Source: Candidatus Cloacimonas sp.
GTDB lineage: Bacteria; Cloacimonadota; Cloacimonadia; Cloacimonadales; Cloacimonadaceae
DNA length: 60,984 bases
Assembly (NCBI GenBank): GCA_035403355.1
Contig: DAONFA010000005.1
Location: 5,284 to 66,267 of the forward strand
Direction: 5' to 3'
Both the position numbers and the translations under genes were made by a program. Positions 15,589 through 26,200 of the stretch are shown here, one piece after another (the first letter of the stretch is position 1; every line of letters begins with the position of its first letter). Below the pieces are notes generated by a model that saw only the letters and a list, made by a program, of their open reading frames with translations, did not search any database and was not told the origin of the DNA.

Positions 15589-18500
15589 TCATTCTGAATA
15601 ACTGAAAAGAGATTTTATATCTTCCCTGGTCATTGTTTTCAGCACATTTTGTCCACCTTCAATAACGGTTTCAAAAAGCTCTCGTTTATTTTGTTGCAGT
15701 TGCAGGATTTTCTCTTCTACAGTGCCTTTCGTAATGAGACGGAAAACTTGAACCTTATGTGTTTGCCCAATTCTGTGAGTTCTATCAATTGCCTGATTTT
15801 CCACCATTGGATTCCACCAGGGGTCATACAAAATAACAGTATCGGCAGCAGTTAAATTTAGTCCCGTTCCACCTGTTTTTAAAGAAATCAAAAAGAGTTT
15901 AATCTCGGGATTGGTTTCAAAGTTCTTTATAGGAGTAATTCTATCCTTGGTTTGACCATCCAGATAGCAATAGGGCATAGACCAGGCATCCAAAACTTTC
16001 CTAATAATAGACAGCATTTGAACAAACTGACTGAAAATCAAAACCTTATGTCCTGCATTAGTAGCTTCTGTAACCAGTTCCAAAAGTTGTTCCAGTTTGG
16101 AAGATGCCTCCGGTTCAGGTAAAATATCACCATTGGCAAGATGAGGGTGATTACAAACCTGCCTAAGTTTTGTAAGTGCTGCTAAAATATGAATGTAGTT
16201 TGGCATTTCCGGTCCCTCAGGCAACAGTTTTTTCTGCACCATATCCAAAATTTGCAGGTAAAGTTTTTCCTGCAGAGGATTAAGTTTGCACCAGGAAATT
16301 TGTTCTTGTTTATCCGGAAGTTCCAAAAGCACTTCTTTTTTAATTCTACGCAGCATGAAAGGGGCAACCATTCGGGATAAGGATAGTCGGGCAACCGTTT
16401 CCCCTTCGGCAGGTAAATAGTTCTGTTTAAATTTATTCAGAGTTCCCAAATAGCCGGGGTTCAGAAAATCCAGGATAGACCACAATTCGGTAAGATTATT
16501 TTCCACAGGTGTTCCTGTTAAAGCCAAACGGTGTTTGCTTTTCAGTTTTTTAATAGCGGAAGTGCGTTGAGCCGAAACATTTTTAATGTTTTGGGCTTCA
16601 TCCAGAACAACCCATTCAAATTCCATATTTTTCAGAAAAGCAACATCTCCCAAAACCATAGAATAGCTCATAATAAAGAGCCGAACATTCGGATTGGAGA
16701 GAATTTCCATCCGGGTTGTCTTATTTCCATCCACAATGGCAAAAGGGATATTGGTGTGAAACTTGTCAATTTCAGCAGCCCAATTGTAAAGTAATGTTTT
16801 GGGGCAAATTACCAGTGAGACCTGTCCTGCTGCTGTAGATGTAATTGCAGAAAGCGCTTGAATGGTTTTTCCCAAACCCATTTCATCGGCAAGAATACCA
16901 TTTAAGTGATAATGAGCCAACATCTTAATCCAGGCAACACCGGCTTTTTGATAACCCCTTAGAACGGTTTGCAAATACAAAGGCAAGGTTTCAGTGCCCT
17001 CCAAATGCCTTTTCAGTAATGCTTCATAAAGCCCTTCCAACCATTCATCTCCCTGCATTCTAAAGGCAGGATTGGCTTCCCGTAATTTAAGATAATAGGG
17101 CAGATTCATCATTCGTGAACGATAAATTTGATCAGTTTTGTGCTCGCTGCGGGAAAGAAGTTCTTCCACTTCATAAAAAACCTGCGGGTTGCTGATAAAT
17201 ACCAGGCGTCCATCCGCGGTCTGTAAAAATTCCTCTTTACTGCGGAAAAACCGTTTCAATTCTTCATGGGTGAAACTCAAATCCCGATAGTTGTAACGAA
17301 CCTCATAAGTAAACCAGTCAATATCTTCTTCGTGACGAGCAATAAGTTCCACCTGTAAAGGAATTTTAGCTACAAAATAATTTCTCAGTTCCGGGTCAAT
17401 TTGAATATCCCAATCCTGGTCACTAAGTTCAAAAATAGCAGTCCTCAATAGTTCAATTCTTTCTTCACCGCTAAAAACCAGTTCGGCATATTGTTCCAGA
17501 CGGTTCATTTCCGGTTCAGGAAGTTTATTCAGCAGTTCCTGCATTTTGGCAAAAAGCTCCGGAGTTAGATGAAACCAGGCAGCACCTTCTTTAGAAGGAG
17601 AAGTGTATTGAGAAAAAACAAGGGGCTTACCAAAACGCAAAACGGAAAGAGGAATTTCCCTTTCCTGTGAAAAAACAAGGTAACCACCAATTAGTATTTT
17701 ATCGCCCAATTTCTTGATATGCAAACGCTTAACAGGTGCTTCATCAATAATTTCCGGAAGCACAATGCTCTCCTCAAAATCAAGATAAATGCCTTGTTCA
17801 TTCAGTTCACGATGCACCAGGCAACGATAATAAACTAAATCTCTGGCAGTTAAAACCTCTCCGCTGCTAAAAATATTATCTATCACTTCTTTACGGCAAT
17901 GCAGGTTGATTTTATACACCTGATTCCGGAAAAATAACCAGGTAGGATTTCCCGCAAACCAAACGGAGAGTTCATCTATAATAACAGCCCGTAACGCATA
18001 ATTCTTTGTTCCAGCTGGCTCAATTCTTAAGGAAAGAGGATAGGGCTGGGGCTGAAAAACAAGCTCTTCTCCCGTTTCTTTAATTACCAAACGGGTATGA
18101 CAATTTTGCATAATTAAAAGGGCTTTGGCAAAATCACTTTTGTAAATTGACCAGAACTTGTTTTTGTGACTATAGGCACAGCGGTTTTGGTTTAGAAAGG
18201 AAAAAAGATGAAGGTCTGCATCACTAAAAGCACCCAAATTGGCAGTGTAATCTTCCAGCTGGCGTTGAGGAATATCGGTTATTTCTTCCCGGGAGTATAG
18301 TTTACCCATTAAAACCGGCTCAAGAGGAGCAAGGTCTTGATGATAAAAACGGATTTTATCACTTTCGGGGTTATAAATTCCCTCTATATAAAGAACTGCA
18401 TTGCGGGCAATATTAAGCCATAATTCATTGCCACTTAGCGCATTCCCGTCACAGGTCTCAACTACCTCTTCCTCAAAAATGCGGGTGCTTAAATTAAGAT

Positions 18501-18786
18501 AAGCATAACGCAAAATGGAAAGATAATGACGACAGGATTCATCCGTATGACACTGAGAACAGCTATGAGAAACAATCAGTTCGGTTTCCGGATTAAAAAC
18601 AATATCTACATATTCGGCAAAATATTCCTGTTTGGAAGGAGCCGGAAAAAAGCGAAGTTGATAGTTGCCATCTTCATTACGGGTTTTCCAAAACCATAAA
18701 TCATCTTTCTCCAGCACAATAACTGCCTGATTGAAATACCAGCTGGTAGATTTGTTATGATAGTCCTTAGCAAAAAGCCGTGCCAT
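15589..18786 (-). CDS. SNF2-family DNA translocase with SWIM-like zinc motif
   Basis: A 1065-aa Swi2/Snf2 ATPase that would move along double-stranded DNA to remodel bound proteins; its partner is unknown. Near residue 76 there is a SWIM-like zinc motif CSQCHTDESCRH. The C-terminal half holds all helicase motifs: DEMGLGKT (I), VVLDEAQNIK (II, DEAQ), LTGTPVENNLTELWSILDFL (III), SLKTGGTGLNLTAADTVI (V) and QAIDRTHRIGQ (VI). The long middle part is a poorly conserved region seen in bacterial SNF2 proteins. It stands alone between two tRNA genes. No methylase or nuclease is adjacent, so it is not obviously part of a defence system. Confidence 0.92.
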   Translation of the reverse strand: MARLFAKDYHNKSTSWYFNQAVIVLEKDDLWFWKTRNEDGNYQLRFFPAPSKQEYFAEYVDIVFNPETELIVSHSCSQCHTDESCRHYLSILRYAYLNLSTRIFEEEVVETCDGNALSGNELWLNIARNAVLYIEGIYNPESDKIRFYHQDLAPLEPVLMGKLYSREEITDIPQRQLEDYTANLGAFSDADLHLFSFLNQNRCAYSHKNKFWSIYKSDFAKALLIMQNCHTRLVIKETGEELVFQPQPYPLSLRIEPAGTKNYALRAVIIDELSVWFAGNPTWLFFRNQVYKINLHCRKEVIDNIFSSGEVLTARDLVYYRCLVHRELNEQGIYLDFEESIVLPEIIDEAPVKRLHIKKLGDKILIGGYLVFSQEREIPLSVLRFGKPLVFSQYTSPSKEGAAWFHLTPELFAKMQELLNKLPEPEMNRLEQYAELVFSGEERIELLRTAIFELSDQDWDIQIDPELRNYFVAKIPLQVELIARHEEDIDWFTYEVRYNYRDLSFTHEELKRFFRSKEEFLQTADGRLVFISNPQVFYEVEELLSRSEHKTDQIYRSRMMNLPYYLKLREANPAFRMQGDEWLEGLYEALLKRHLEGTETLPLYLQTVLRGYQKAGVAWIKMLAHYHLNGILADEMGLGKTIQALSAITSTAAGQVSLVICPKTLLYNWAAEIDKFHTNIPFAIVDGNKTTRMEILSNPNVRLFIMSYSMVLGDVAFLKNMEFEWVVLDEAQNIKNVSAQRTSAIKKLKSKHRLALTGTPVENNLTELWSILDFLNPGYLGTLNKFKQNYLPAEGETVARLSLSRMVAPFMLRRIKKEVLLELPDKQEQISWCKLNPLQEKLYLQILDMVQKKLLPEGPEMPNYIHILAALTKLRQVCNHPHLANGDILPEPEASSKLEQLLELVTEATNAGHKVLIFSQFVQMLSIIRKVLDAWSMPYCYLDGQTKDRITPIKNFETNPEIKLFLISLKTGGTGLNLTAADTVILYDPWWNPMVENQAIDRTHRIGQTHKVQVFRLITKGTVEEKILQLQQNKRELFETVIEGGQNVLKTMTREDIKSLFSYSE

Positions 18787-18986
18787 CAGTTTGAGTATCC
18801 TTTTATTTTTTAATCAGTTCCTATAGGGTAAAAAGGGAAAATCTGTCAATCTAAAAAAGGAGATGTTTTTCTGCAGAGAGCACTGTTTTGATTTTAGCAA
18901 CGCGGATTTCAGGATGTAAGGAATGAGTGGATTTTGTAAACAAAGAGGTAAATTTGTTAACAGAGGGTAACTTTAAATATAAGTAA

Positions 18987-19062
18987 TGGTGGAGCTAAGG
19001 GGATTCGAACCCCTGACCTAATGATTGCGAACCATTCGCTCTACCAACTGAGCTATAGCCCC
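18987..19062 (-). tRNA. tRNA-Ala (anticodon CGC)
   Basis: On the minus strand a 76-nt tRNA begins GGGGCTATAGCTCAG and ends with encoded CCA. The anticodon loop TTCGCAA gives CGC. The acceptor stem has a G3:U70 wobble pair, the main alanine identity element, which agrees with the anticodon. The T arm GGTTCGAATCC is intact. Confidence 0.95.
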
Positions 19063-19130
19063 AACGCATATCGGGAATAAATTTTAAAAGGAAGGGGTTT
19101 TGTCAAGTTCTATGTGCGGACGGAGAAGCC

Positions 19131-19195
19131 AGTGTAACCGGAGCTTGCCATCGCTTAACTTTTTATGCAGAGGAACGGCATCCTCCAGTTACACT
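19131..19195. repeat. Composite inverted repeat between tRNA-Ala and gapA
   Basis: AGTGTAACCGGAG at 19131-19143 faces CTCCAGTTACACT at 19183-19195 (12 of 13 pairs match). The left half (GTAACCGGAGCTTGCC... then TTTTTAT) resembles the GTAG-CCGGAG hairpin family; the right half (AGAGGAACGGCATCC) resembles the single element near 32422. So it looks like a decayed pair of two hairpin types. Confidence 0.65.
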
Positions 19196-19261
19196 AACTT
19201 TCTTTCGTTTATTTCTCTTTCTCTTGGTAAAAAATCGCAGAAATCCGCGCTAAAAACTCCT

Positions 19262-20260
19262 TTACAGCATCCGCATATATTCCAGCAAATCAACTACCCT
19301 GTTGGAATAGCCATATTCGTTATCATACCAGCTGAAGACCTTCACCATTTTACCTTTGGTATAAGTTATCAAAGCATCATAGATAGAGGAATAGCTATTT
19401 CCTACCACATCAATAGACACAATTGGCTCTTCCGTGTACATTAAATAACCCTTCAGGTAGGTTTCCGCTGCTTCTTTCATTGCCGCATTTACTTCTTCTT
19501 TAGTCACTTCCACTTCCAGGTTGACGCATAAATCAACTAAAGAACCATCCGGGGTAGGAACTCTAATTGCTACTCCATCCAGTTTGCCTTTCAGTTCAGG
19601 AATAACCAAACCGATAGCTTTGGCTGCTCCAGTGGAAGTTGGAATCATACTCATTGCGGCAGCCCTGGCTCTACGCAAATCACTGTGGGGCAGGTCTAAA
19701 ATTCTCTGGTCGTTTGTATAGCTATGAATAGTAGTCATTAAGCCATTCAGGATGCCAAATTTATCCTGCAAAACTTTTGCTATCGGAGCCAGGCAGTTTG
19801 TAGTGCAGGAAGCATTGGAAACGATTGAATGTTCTGCCTTCAAAGTAGTATGATTTACTCCCATCACGATTGTAGCATCAATTTCATCTTTTGCCGGAGC
19901 CGTTAAAATAACCTTTTTAGCGCCTGCTTTTAAATGTTTGGAGGCCTTTTCTCGGGAAGTGAAGATACCGGTAGATTCAATTACAAATTCCACTCCCAAA
20001 TCCTTCCAGGGAAGAACTTCAGGGTCTTTTTCTGCAAAAATCCTGAACTTCTTTCCATTCACCACCAAATAATTCTCTTCGCTGGAAACATTGCCGGGAA
20101 AAATCTTATGCACACTGTCATATTTAAATAGATGTGCCAGTGTTTTAGCATCCGTAAGATCGTTTATAGCAACAACATTCAGTTCGGGATGGCTATTTAA
20201 AATCACTCTTAAGACCAGACGCCCAATGCGTCCAAAACCGTTAATTGCTACATTTGTCAT
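19262..20260 (-). CDS. gapA: Glyceraldehyde-3-phosphate dehydrogenase
   Basis: GAPDH converts glyceraldehyde 3-phosphate, phosphate and NAD+ to 1,3-bisphosphoglycerate in glycolysis, in the cytoplasm. The NAD-binding start INGFGRIGRLV and the catalytic cysteine motif NASCTTNCLAPIAKVL are intact, as is the C-terminal SWYDNEYGYSNR. At 332 aa it is full length. An AGGAGAT ribosome-binding site precedes the ATG. It lies 21 bases downstream of the restriction endonuclease gene and is probably co-transcribed with fba, the methyltransferase and the nuclease, an odd mix of glycolysis and defence. Confidence 0.96.
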   Translation of the reverse strand: MTNVAINGFGRIGRLVLRVILNSHPELNVVAINDLTDAKTLAHLFKYDSVHKIFPGNVSSEENYLVVNGKKFRIFAEKDPEVLPWKDLGVEFVIESTGIFTSREKASKHLKAGAKKVILTAPAKDEIDATIVMGVNHTTLKAEHSIVSNASCTTNCLAPIAKVLQDKFGILNGLMTTIHSYTNDQRILDLPHSDLRRARAAAMSMIPTSTGAAKAIGLVIPELKGKLDGVAIRVPTPDGSLVDLCVNLEVEVTKEEVNAAMKEAAETYLKGYLMYTEEPIVSIDVVGNSYSSIYDALITYTKGKMVKVFSWYDNEYGYSNRVVDLLEYMRML

Positions 20261-20281
20261 AATTTATCTCCTTATAAGTAG

Positions 20282-20824
20282 TTATATATCAATTAGATAG
20301 ATTGCTACCGGAACTGCCGGAAAGTGCCTTTTTAACCTTTCAATATCGTTAATCAGTTGTTCTCCATAAGATACCCCTGTGGACATTGATTTATGCAATT
20401 GATAGCAGGGAACGATTTCTATTCCTACATCAGCTTTATTTTCGTTGTAGAAATATTGAAACTTGGCAAGGTCATAAAACATAAAAGGATACTTGCCAAA
20501 CTGAACCTCAATAAGAACTTTTCCCAGACAGAAATCAATTTGCTTGTAAGAGCCGATTATTTTCGTTTTATAATTCGGTAATTCAATATTAAAAGTGTCT
20601 CTTAGTTCTTTAAACCCCAAATTCTCAAATTTTTCTTTGAATTGTATATTAAGGTCTTTAGGGGCGACAAGGGATTTACCTCTCATTGTTTTTTCTTTAC
20701 TAATCTTAGTTTTATGTGGTGCGATGTCTTCAATCACTTTCTTTATCACTTTCAGGATTTCAGGATATTTCACTATCAATATTTCCACGCCACCAAGATG
20801 TGAGTATTCATAAATTATATTCAT
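20282..20824 (-). CDS. Type II restriction endonuclease, BglII/BstYI-like
   Basis: A 180-aa protein that matches the BglII/BstYI endonuclease pattern. The catalytic set reads D97, nine residues on E106, then V107 and Q108 (QIDFCLGKVLIEVQFGK). This is the spacing of BglII D84-E93-Q95, where the usual lysine of the PD-(D/E)XK fold is replaced by glutamine. By family it would cut a GATC-centred site such as AGATCT or RGATCY; the exact specificity is inferred. Its start overlaps the methyltransferase stop by 4 bases (ATGA), so the pair is translationally coupled with the methylase made first. It is somewhat shorter than BglII (223 aa) but shows no obvious break. Confidence 0.8.
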   Translation of the reverse strand: MNIIYEYSHLGGVEILIVKYPEILKVIKKVIEDIAPHKTKISKEKTMRGKSLVAPKDLNIQFKEKFENLGFKELRDTFNIELPNYKTKIIGSYKQIDFCLGKVLIEVQFGKYPFMFYDLAKFQYFYNENKADVGIEIVPCYQLHKSMSTGVSYGEQLINDIERLKRHFPAVPVAIYLIDI

Positions 20825-21753
20825 TTTTCATTACCCCAAACCAAATCAAGTTCCGATTGATTTTCTTTTATCTGGTTTAAATTTACCGCAACCGGTTTTA
20901 TATCTTCAGGATGATCCGGATTAAAAATCGGTCTTTCCATAGGGCGTATTTTCAGGTCACCGGAAAAAGCCCTATTAATTCTTTGCAAAGTAATTTCATA
21001 ATATTCATCCAGAATTTCTGCTCCACAGCTTTTTCGGTTATGCATAAGCGAAGCAATTTGAGTTGTTCCTGTTCCCATAAAAGGGTCTAAAGTCCAATCA
21101 TTTTCATTAGTCATAGATAAAATCAGGCGTTCTACCAATTCTACAGGAAATTGAGCAGGGTGAATTGTCTTTTCTATATGATTTGCTTTAACATTGGGAA
21201 TATCCCAAACATCGGAAGGGTTTTTACCTAAAGGATTGCAGGATAATTCACCTTTTTTATTTCCCTTAAAATAGCGTTTCTCAGGATACTTTTGCGGAAT
21301 GCGCACAGGGTCTAAATTAAAAGTATATGCATCGCTTTTAGTGAACCAGAGAATTACCTCATAGCGTCCGGAAAACCTTTTGGAAGAATGCAAACCATGC
21401 CCGAAATGCCAGATTATTCTATTGCGCAGTTTTAAACCCAATTCCTCAAAAAAAGGATACAACACAATATCCAAAGGGACAATTTCTCCGTTATCTATAT
21501 AATTTCCTACCTGCCAACAAATACTGCCGCTTGTTTTTAGCACTCTAAAGCATTCTGTAATAACTTTCTTTTGCCATTCAAGATACTGATTTAAAGGTTT
21601 ACGCTTTTCATATTTCTTTCCAATGTTATAGGGTGGTGAAGTTACAACTAACTGAATAACTGAATCCGGTATAGAATCAAGCAATTCCAGGCAATCACCC
21701 TGAAACAAACAGAGAGTGGAATCAGAATTCCAATTATTGCTTATTTTGATCAT
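20821..21753 (-). CDS. Type II DNA methyltransferase (probably N4-cytosine) of the BglII-like system
   Basis: A 310-aa DNA methyltransferase that should protect the host sites of the adjacent nuclease. The catalytic motif is TSPPYNIG (residues 38-45), the SPPY form common in N4-cytosine methylases, and the SAM-binding motif DPFMGTGTTQIASL follows near residue 220, so the order is catalytic motif first (beta class). BglII-type systems use an N4-cytosine methylase, which fits. It begins 6 bases after the fba stop. The intact pair suggests an active system, but activity cannot be read from sequence. Confidence 0.88.
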   Translation of the reverse strand: MIKISNNWNSDSTLCLFQGDCLELLDSIPDSVIQLVVTSPPYNIGKKYEKRKPLNQYLEWQKKVITECFRVLKTSGSICWQVGNYIDNGEIVPLDIVLYPFFEELGLKLRNRIIWHFGHGLHSSKRFSGRYEVILWFTKSDAYTFNLDPVRIPQKYPEKRYFKGNKKGELSCNPLGKNPSDVWDIPNVKANHIEKTIHPAQFPVELVERLILSMTNENDWTLDPFMGTGTTQIASLMHNRKSCGAEILDEYYEITLQRINRAFSGDLKIRPMERPIFNPDHPEDIKPVAVNLNQIKENQSELDLVWGNEK

Positions 21754-21759
21754 AATCAG

Positions 21760-22734
21760 TTATAGCAAAATACTATTTTCTGCGCTACCGGACATTTTGC
21801 AGAAACCCATAATGGTCTTCTGCATTTTTTCTTCACCTTTACTTAGCCATTTACGGGGATCAAACTTGCTTTTATTAGGTATATAGTTAGCGGGGTCAAC
21901 ATCGGGAGGGCAGACAATGGCATATTTTTCTTTTTCCCAATATTCCTGAATAGCAGAAGCCATATCCATCTGGTAGTGAGTATCTTTATTGATTTTTACT
22001 ACCCCGTTGGCAATAGCCGTTTGTTGTTGCCAGTCAGTTAAGCCGGAAGCGCCATGTAAAACCAATCCTCTTTCCACACCATTTTTTATCAGCAGGTTAT
22101 CAATTTCCTTAATCAAATCCAAGTGCAGGACAACATTTTCACCTTTGGTAACGCCATGATTTGTGCCTACGGAAGCAGCAAAGAGGTCTACACCGGTCTT
22201 GATTACAAATTCCAGTGCTTCTTCGGGTTTAGTATAGAGTTCATCTTCCGAAACAATTTCATCTTCAGCACCCTTGATATGACCAATTTCACCTTCCACC
22301 AGAATATTATATTTATGCGCCAAATCCACAACCTCTTTAGTAATCCTGATATTATCTTCCAGTTTTTCTGCTGAAGCATCTACCATCACGGAAGAAACAA
22401 GGTCATTTTCAATACAGAACTTAATAAAATCAAAATAGTTAGGGGTGGCATGATCAATATGAAGCCCAATTCCACATTTGGGAAATTGCCCGGAAAAGGT
22501 CTTCACCATCGTGGAAATCATTTTGGCTCCAATTTGCAAATCCTGAGAAGTGCCTGCCGCATATTTACAGGCACCGGTACTCATTTGAATTAAGCCATCT
22601 GAATTGACAGCAGCATAGCCCTGAACAAGAGCTCTGATTTGAGTGTCAAAAACAACATTGGATGCAATAATACCAAAACGCTGTTTTTTGGCTTTGAGGA
22701 AAACCTCTTTCAGTTGTGCACCGGATAGAAACAT
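21760..22734 (-). CDS. fba: Class II fructose-bisphosphate aldolase
   Basis: A zinc-dependent aldolase that interconverts fructose 1,6-bisphosphate and the two triose phosphates in glycolysis and gluconeogenesis. Class II markers are GLHIDHATP (catalytic aspartate and zinc histidine), VEGEIGHIKG with the zinc glutamate, ASVGTNHGV and the glycine-rich VLHGASGL. At 324 aa it is full length, with a family C-terminal region (PNKSKFDPRKWLSKGEEKM). It heads a minus-strand group that continues into the methyltransferase, nuclease and gapA. Confidence 0.94.
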   Translation of the reverse strand: MFLSGAQLKEVFLKAKKQRFGIIASNVVFDTQIRALVQGYAAVNSDGLIQMSTGACKYAAGTSQDLQIGAKMISTMVKTFSGQFPKCGIGLHIDHATPNYFDFIKFCIENDLVSSVMVDASAEKLEDNIRITKEVVDLAHKYNILVEGEIGHIKGAEDEIVSEDELYTKPEEALEFVIKTGVDLFAASVGTNHGVTKGENVVLHLDLIKEIDNLLIKNGVERGLVLHGASGLTDWQQQTAIANGVVKINKDTHYQMDMASAIQEYWEKEKYAIVCPPDVDPANYIPNKSKFDPRKWLSKGEEKMQKTIMGFCKMSGSAENSILL

Positions 22735-22974
22735 TTTATACCTCCATACAGGTTTATTTCTTATAAGATAATCTATCTAAACAGGGATATAAAGTCAAGG
22801 GAAATCTGCAGAGAAGAATAGAAGCTAAAGGCAGCAACAAATAAAAACACTGCCGTTGGTAATACTTAACCCTAAAAATAAGCGTTTCTATTTCTGCTCT
22901 TCAGCGTAAATGTTTTTGCCGTTTGCGGTTAAAGAATCATAAATGCTTGTTGTCTGGTCATTTCTTTAACGGCT

Positions 22975-23024
22975 CTTTAACGATCCTTTAACAATGCCTT
23001 AACTTTGTTAAAGAGTCGTTAAAG
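22975..23024. repeat. Long CTTTAACG hairpin, copy 1
   Basis: A 19-base arm at 22975-22993 (CTTTAACGA, TC, CTTTAACA) pairs with 23006-23024 with two mismatches around a 12-base loop. Additional TTTAACG words flank it. A related hairpin is at 46695-46733. The rest of 22735-23205 shows no gene apart from the terminator at 23147. Confidence 0.8.
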
Positions 23025-23146
23025 AAACTCTAAAGAAACATAAAGGTTTCAACTTGGCAGGAAATAAGGCGCAGCTTTATATAAATTTACATACAAATAT
23101 AGTTCAACTGGTCTTCAAACCTCAAACTTGTGAATTAAAATAGGAA

Positions 23147-23177
23147 CAAAAAAGAAGGTGGAGAAAAAATCTCCACC
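23147..23177 (-). terminator. Intrinsic terminator of the 1416-aa protein gene
   Basis: On the minus strand GGTGGAGA pairs perfectly with TCTCCACC around a 5-base loop, followed by a T-rich tail (TTCTTTTTTG). It lies 29 bases past the stop codon of the large exported protein. Confidence 0.85.
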
Positions 23178-23205
23178 TCCAATTATTTTTACGGATGCGC
23201 TATGT

Positions 23206-26200
23206 TTAGTTGATTGCTATCACCCGATAGAATTTTTTAGAAGCAGCTGCTCCACTATAGAATAGATTGGCAGTAGTTGTTACTGTAGTCCAGGTTCCAT
23301 AAGGATCATCTGCGGATTCAATTCTATAGTTAGTTGCTCCATTAACTGCAATCCAGCTAAGGTTTATCGTTCCAGCCACTTGAGAAATATTAACAAGCGG
23401 TGCTTCCAAAATTCCTGCAGCGGGAGTTATATCTGCCAGAAAACGGGGACTAAATTGCATTGTATCATTATATTGTCCACCCAGACAGATAATATCCACA
23501 GGGTCTGTAGGAATAGTTGTTCCGGCATAATCGGCACCGGGGAAAGTTCTCATTATTAAAGTTCCGGAAGCATCCATGGCAGTAATATTTTCTGCTGTGG
23601 CAGCAAAAACACCTGTAATATTGGGTGTTAAGGTTACGCTATAAATCTTTAACAGCTTTGCTTGATCAGCAGAAGTGATGGTAGCCAGGGTTCTTGTTAC
23701 TGGAACAATGGTATTGTTATGAGAAGTTGCGGCACCCGGATCAGCAAGGGGAACAAATTGCAAAAGACCTGAATACAAAGATAAAGTTCCTGCTATACCG
23801 GTAATGCCATCATAGAGATTATAGGTTGTGGTTATTATCCCGTTCGGGTCGTCAATAACAATAGCTGCGGTAGCATCCTGGATATATTTTTGATTACGAT
23901 TTGCCTGCTGGAAAGTAAGAACTGCTTCTCCGGTAAGACGATAGGCACTACCTACAGTTCCGGCTCGGAGTTGAGCTATAGTGGCTACATTTTCCGAAAA
24001 ATCATAAAAAGCAGTGGCAATTCCAGAAGGTGAAAAGCCGGTGGCATAACCCTTAGCTTTTATAGTTGTATCTGAACTGACGGGAATTGGATTGCTGTAA
24101 ATATCAGAGGACTCTGTGGGTTCAGAACCATCTGTAGTATAGTGAATAACAGCTCCAGGAGTAGTTGTGCTGATCGTTACATTGATAGAACTGGCATAAG
24201 CACCGGCAGGAGGATTAAAAGTAGGTTTAACTACCACATTGCCAAAAGTATGCATTCCCAAATCAGCAATATAATCTATAGCATAAACAACCCACTGACT
24301 ATCATCTGCATTAGTTCCAGCACTTGTTGCCCAATCCAAATTACCCTGAGTAACAGAAGGTTTACGAATTAAAGTATGTTCGGCAGTTGCAGAAGCTATT
24401 CCGGCAACAGGCCAATTGATAGTTCCAGGATCCGTTCCAATAGTGCCAATAACATCTATCAAGGTTTCTGTAGTTCCAAGTTTATATAGTCCCAGAGCGT
24501 CATTTCCATTGAAAAAAGTAACACTTGCAGTTGTATCTGATAGAGCAAGTATATCTGCATTGGCAGAAGCGTGGGCAATAACATAAACATCCGAATGATT
24601 AAGAGTTCCGGTTAAATTTAAAGTATTTGTTGGTGTTAAAGAACCGTTAGTAAAAAGGCAAACCTTGTAATTGCTTAAATCAATCGGTCCACCGGTTCCG
24701 TTGAAGATTTCAATTGCTTTATTATTACTGCTGCCTTCAATATATTCCGAGAAAAATAAGTCACTTGCCATTCCGGGTTGAGGTGTAGCGGTTCCACTAA
24801 CAGACAGTTGATATTCATTAGCATAAGTAGTATTGTGGTTAATTAGCCCATTAAAAGTTCCTGCTCCCGATGCGTTCATTCGGACATAAACATTGCCAAT
24901 ATAGTTATAGCTTAAGGACAAAGAAGTTGTCCAGTCACTTGTGCCGTTTGAACTTAATTCAAAAGGATAAGTAGTAGTAATTTGGATAGGATCAACAGCA
25001 CCGGGTGCACTTAGAGTATATGATTGAACTGCTGAAGGAGTTCCCGCTTGGGCACTAAAAGGAGTTAAATTGGCAGTAATGTTCCAGGTTACAGGTGTGG
25101 GAAGAGCTTCTCCCGTAACACGAACATTAACCGGTTCGGCACCGGCACTGGTATGAACAATATTGCCCTCATATTCACCAATGGCAGAAGCCAACATACG
25201 AACATAGATACTAGCATTGAAATCAGCCGGAACAGTAATACTGGAAGCCCATCCTTCTGTTTGCGAAGTAGAAACCTGAAAGCCGTTGGGTGCGGTAACA
25301 GTTATTCCACCTAAGATATTGGTTCCCCATAAAGTGTAGTCCCTAATTTCATCTGAAGGAAGATTCACAATGCTTTCCAAAGGATCAAGTTCGGTTGTGC
25401 TGGTATGAATAGCTGGCGTCTCCATTGGAGTTCCTTCCCAAAGTTTAGCCCAATCATTAGTTACTCTGATGCCATCAATTTTGGCTATAGGAGTGTTATT
25501 TGCCTGGCGGATAGCCACAGCTCCAATTCCTGCTATATCAGCTCCTGTTAAATCAGAAGCGGTAAGCTGAGGTGCGGGTTCAGTTTGTCCGATAACAGGA
25601 TTAACCCACATATAGACCTCATCGTTAGTGGTTCCCGAAACAATAACATATTTCATTACAATCAGATAAGTAGTATTTAAGGCATAGTTGTAAGGAGTGG
25701 CGGCGGTTTCGGAAATACCATTCGCTTTTGAAATACCAAATCTTAAGTTATTGGAGGCATCTTTTTGGACAAAAACCCTACCTTTGAAATCAGTACTGAT
25801 AGGGTTGGGCCCGAAGTGGAAGAAATAATCAGCTGATGTTTTAGCTTCCGAAGCATTGAACAGAAAGGAGACATAAAAAGTTCCCGAGGTCTGATTAGCA
25901 AAGGTTTTATGAACATCTTCCGCAGAACCGGAAAAAACCGTCTGTGCCGCTAAACCCTGATAAGCATAATAGCCAGGATAGACAAGTCCTTCATCAGCTA
26001 CGATAATAGGATGGCTACCAGCTCCACTATGAGCAATCCAACCATTGGAAGTTAATGTTGTTCCCGCGGTATAATTAAATTCCTCAGCTAAATAAGTGTT
26101 ATAAGCATTCGGGTCTGTTACTGTTCCGTTTACGGCTAAGTTTTGGGTCTCAGCTCCTGTGCTGGAATGGACTATGTTGCCGGAAAAAGTTCCTGCTGTA

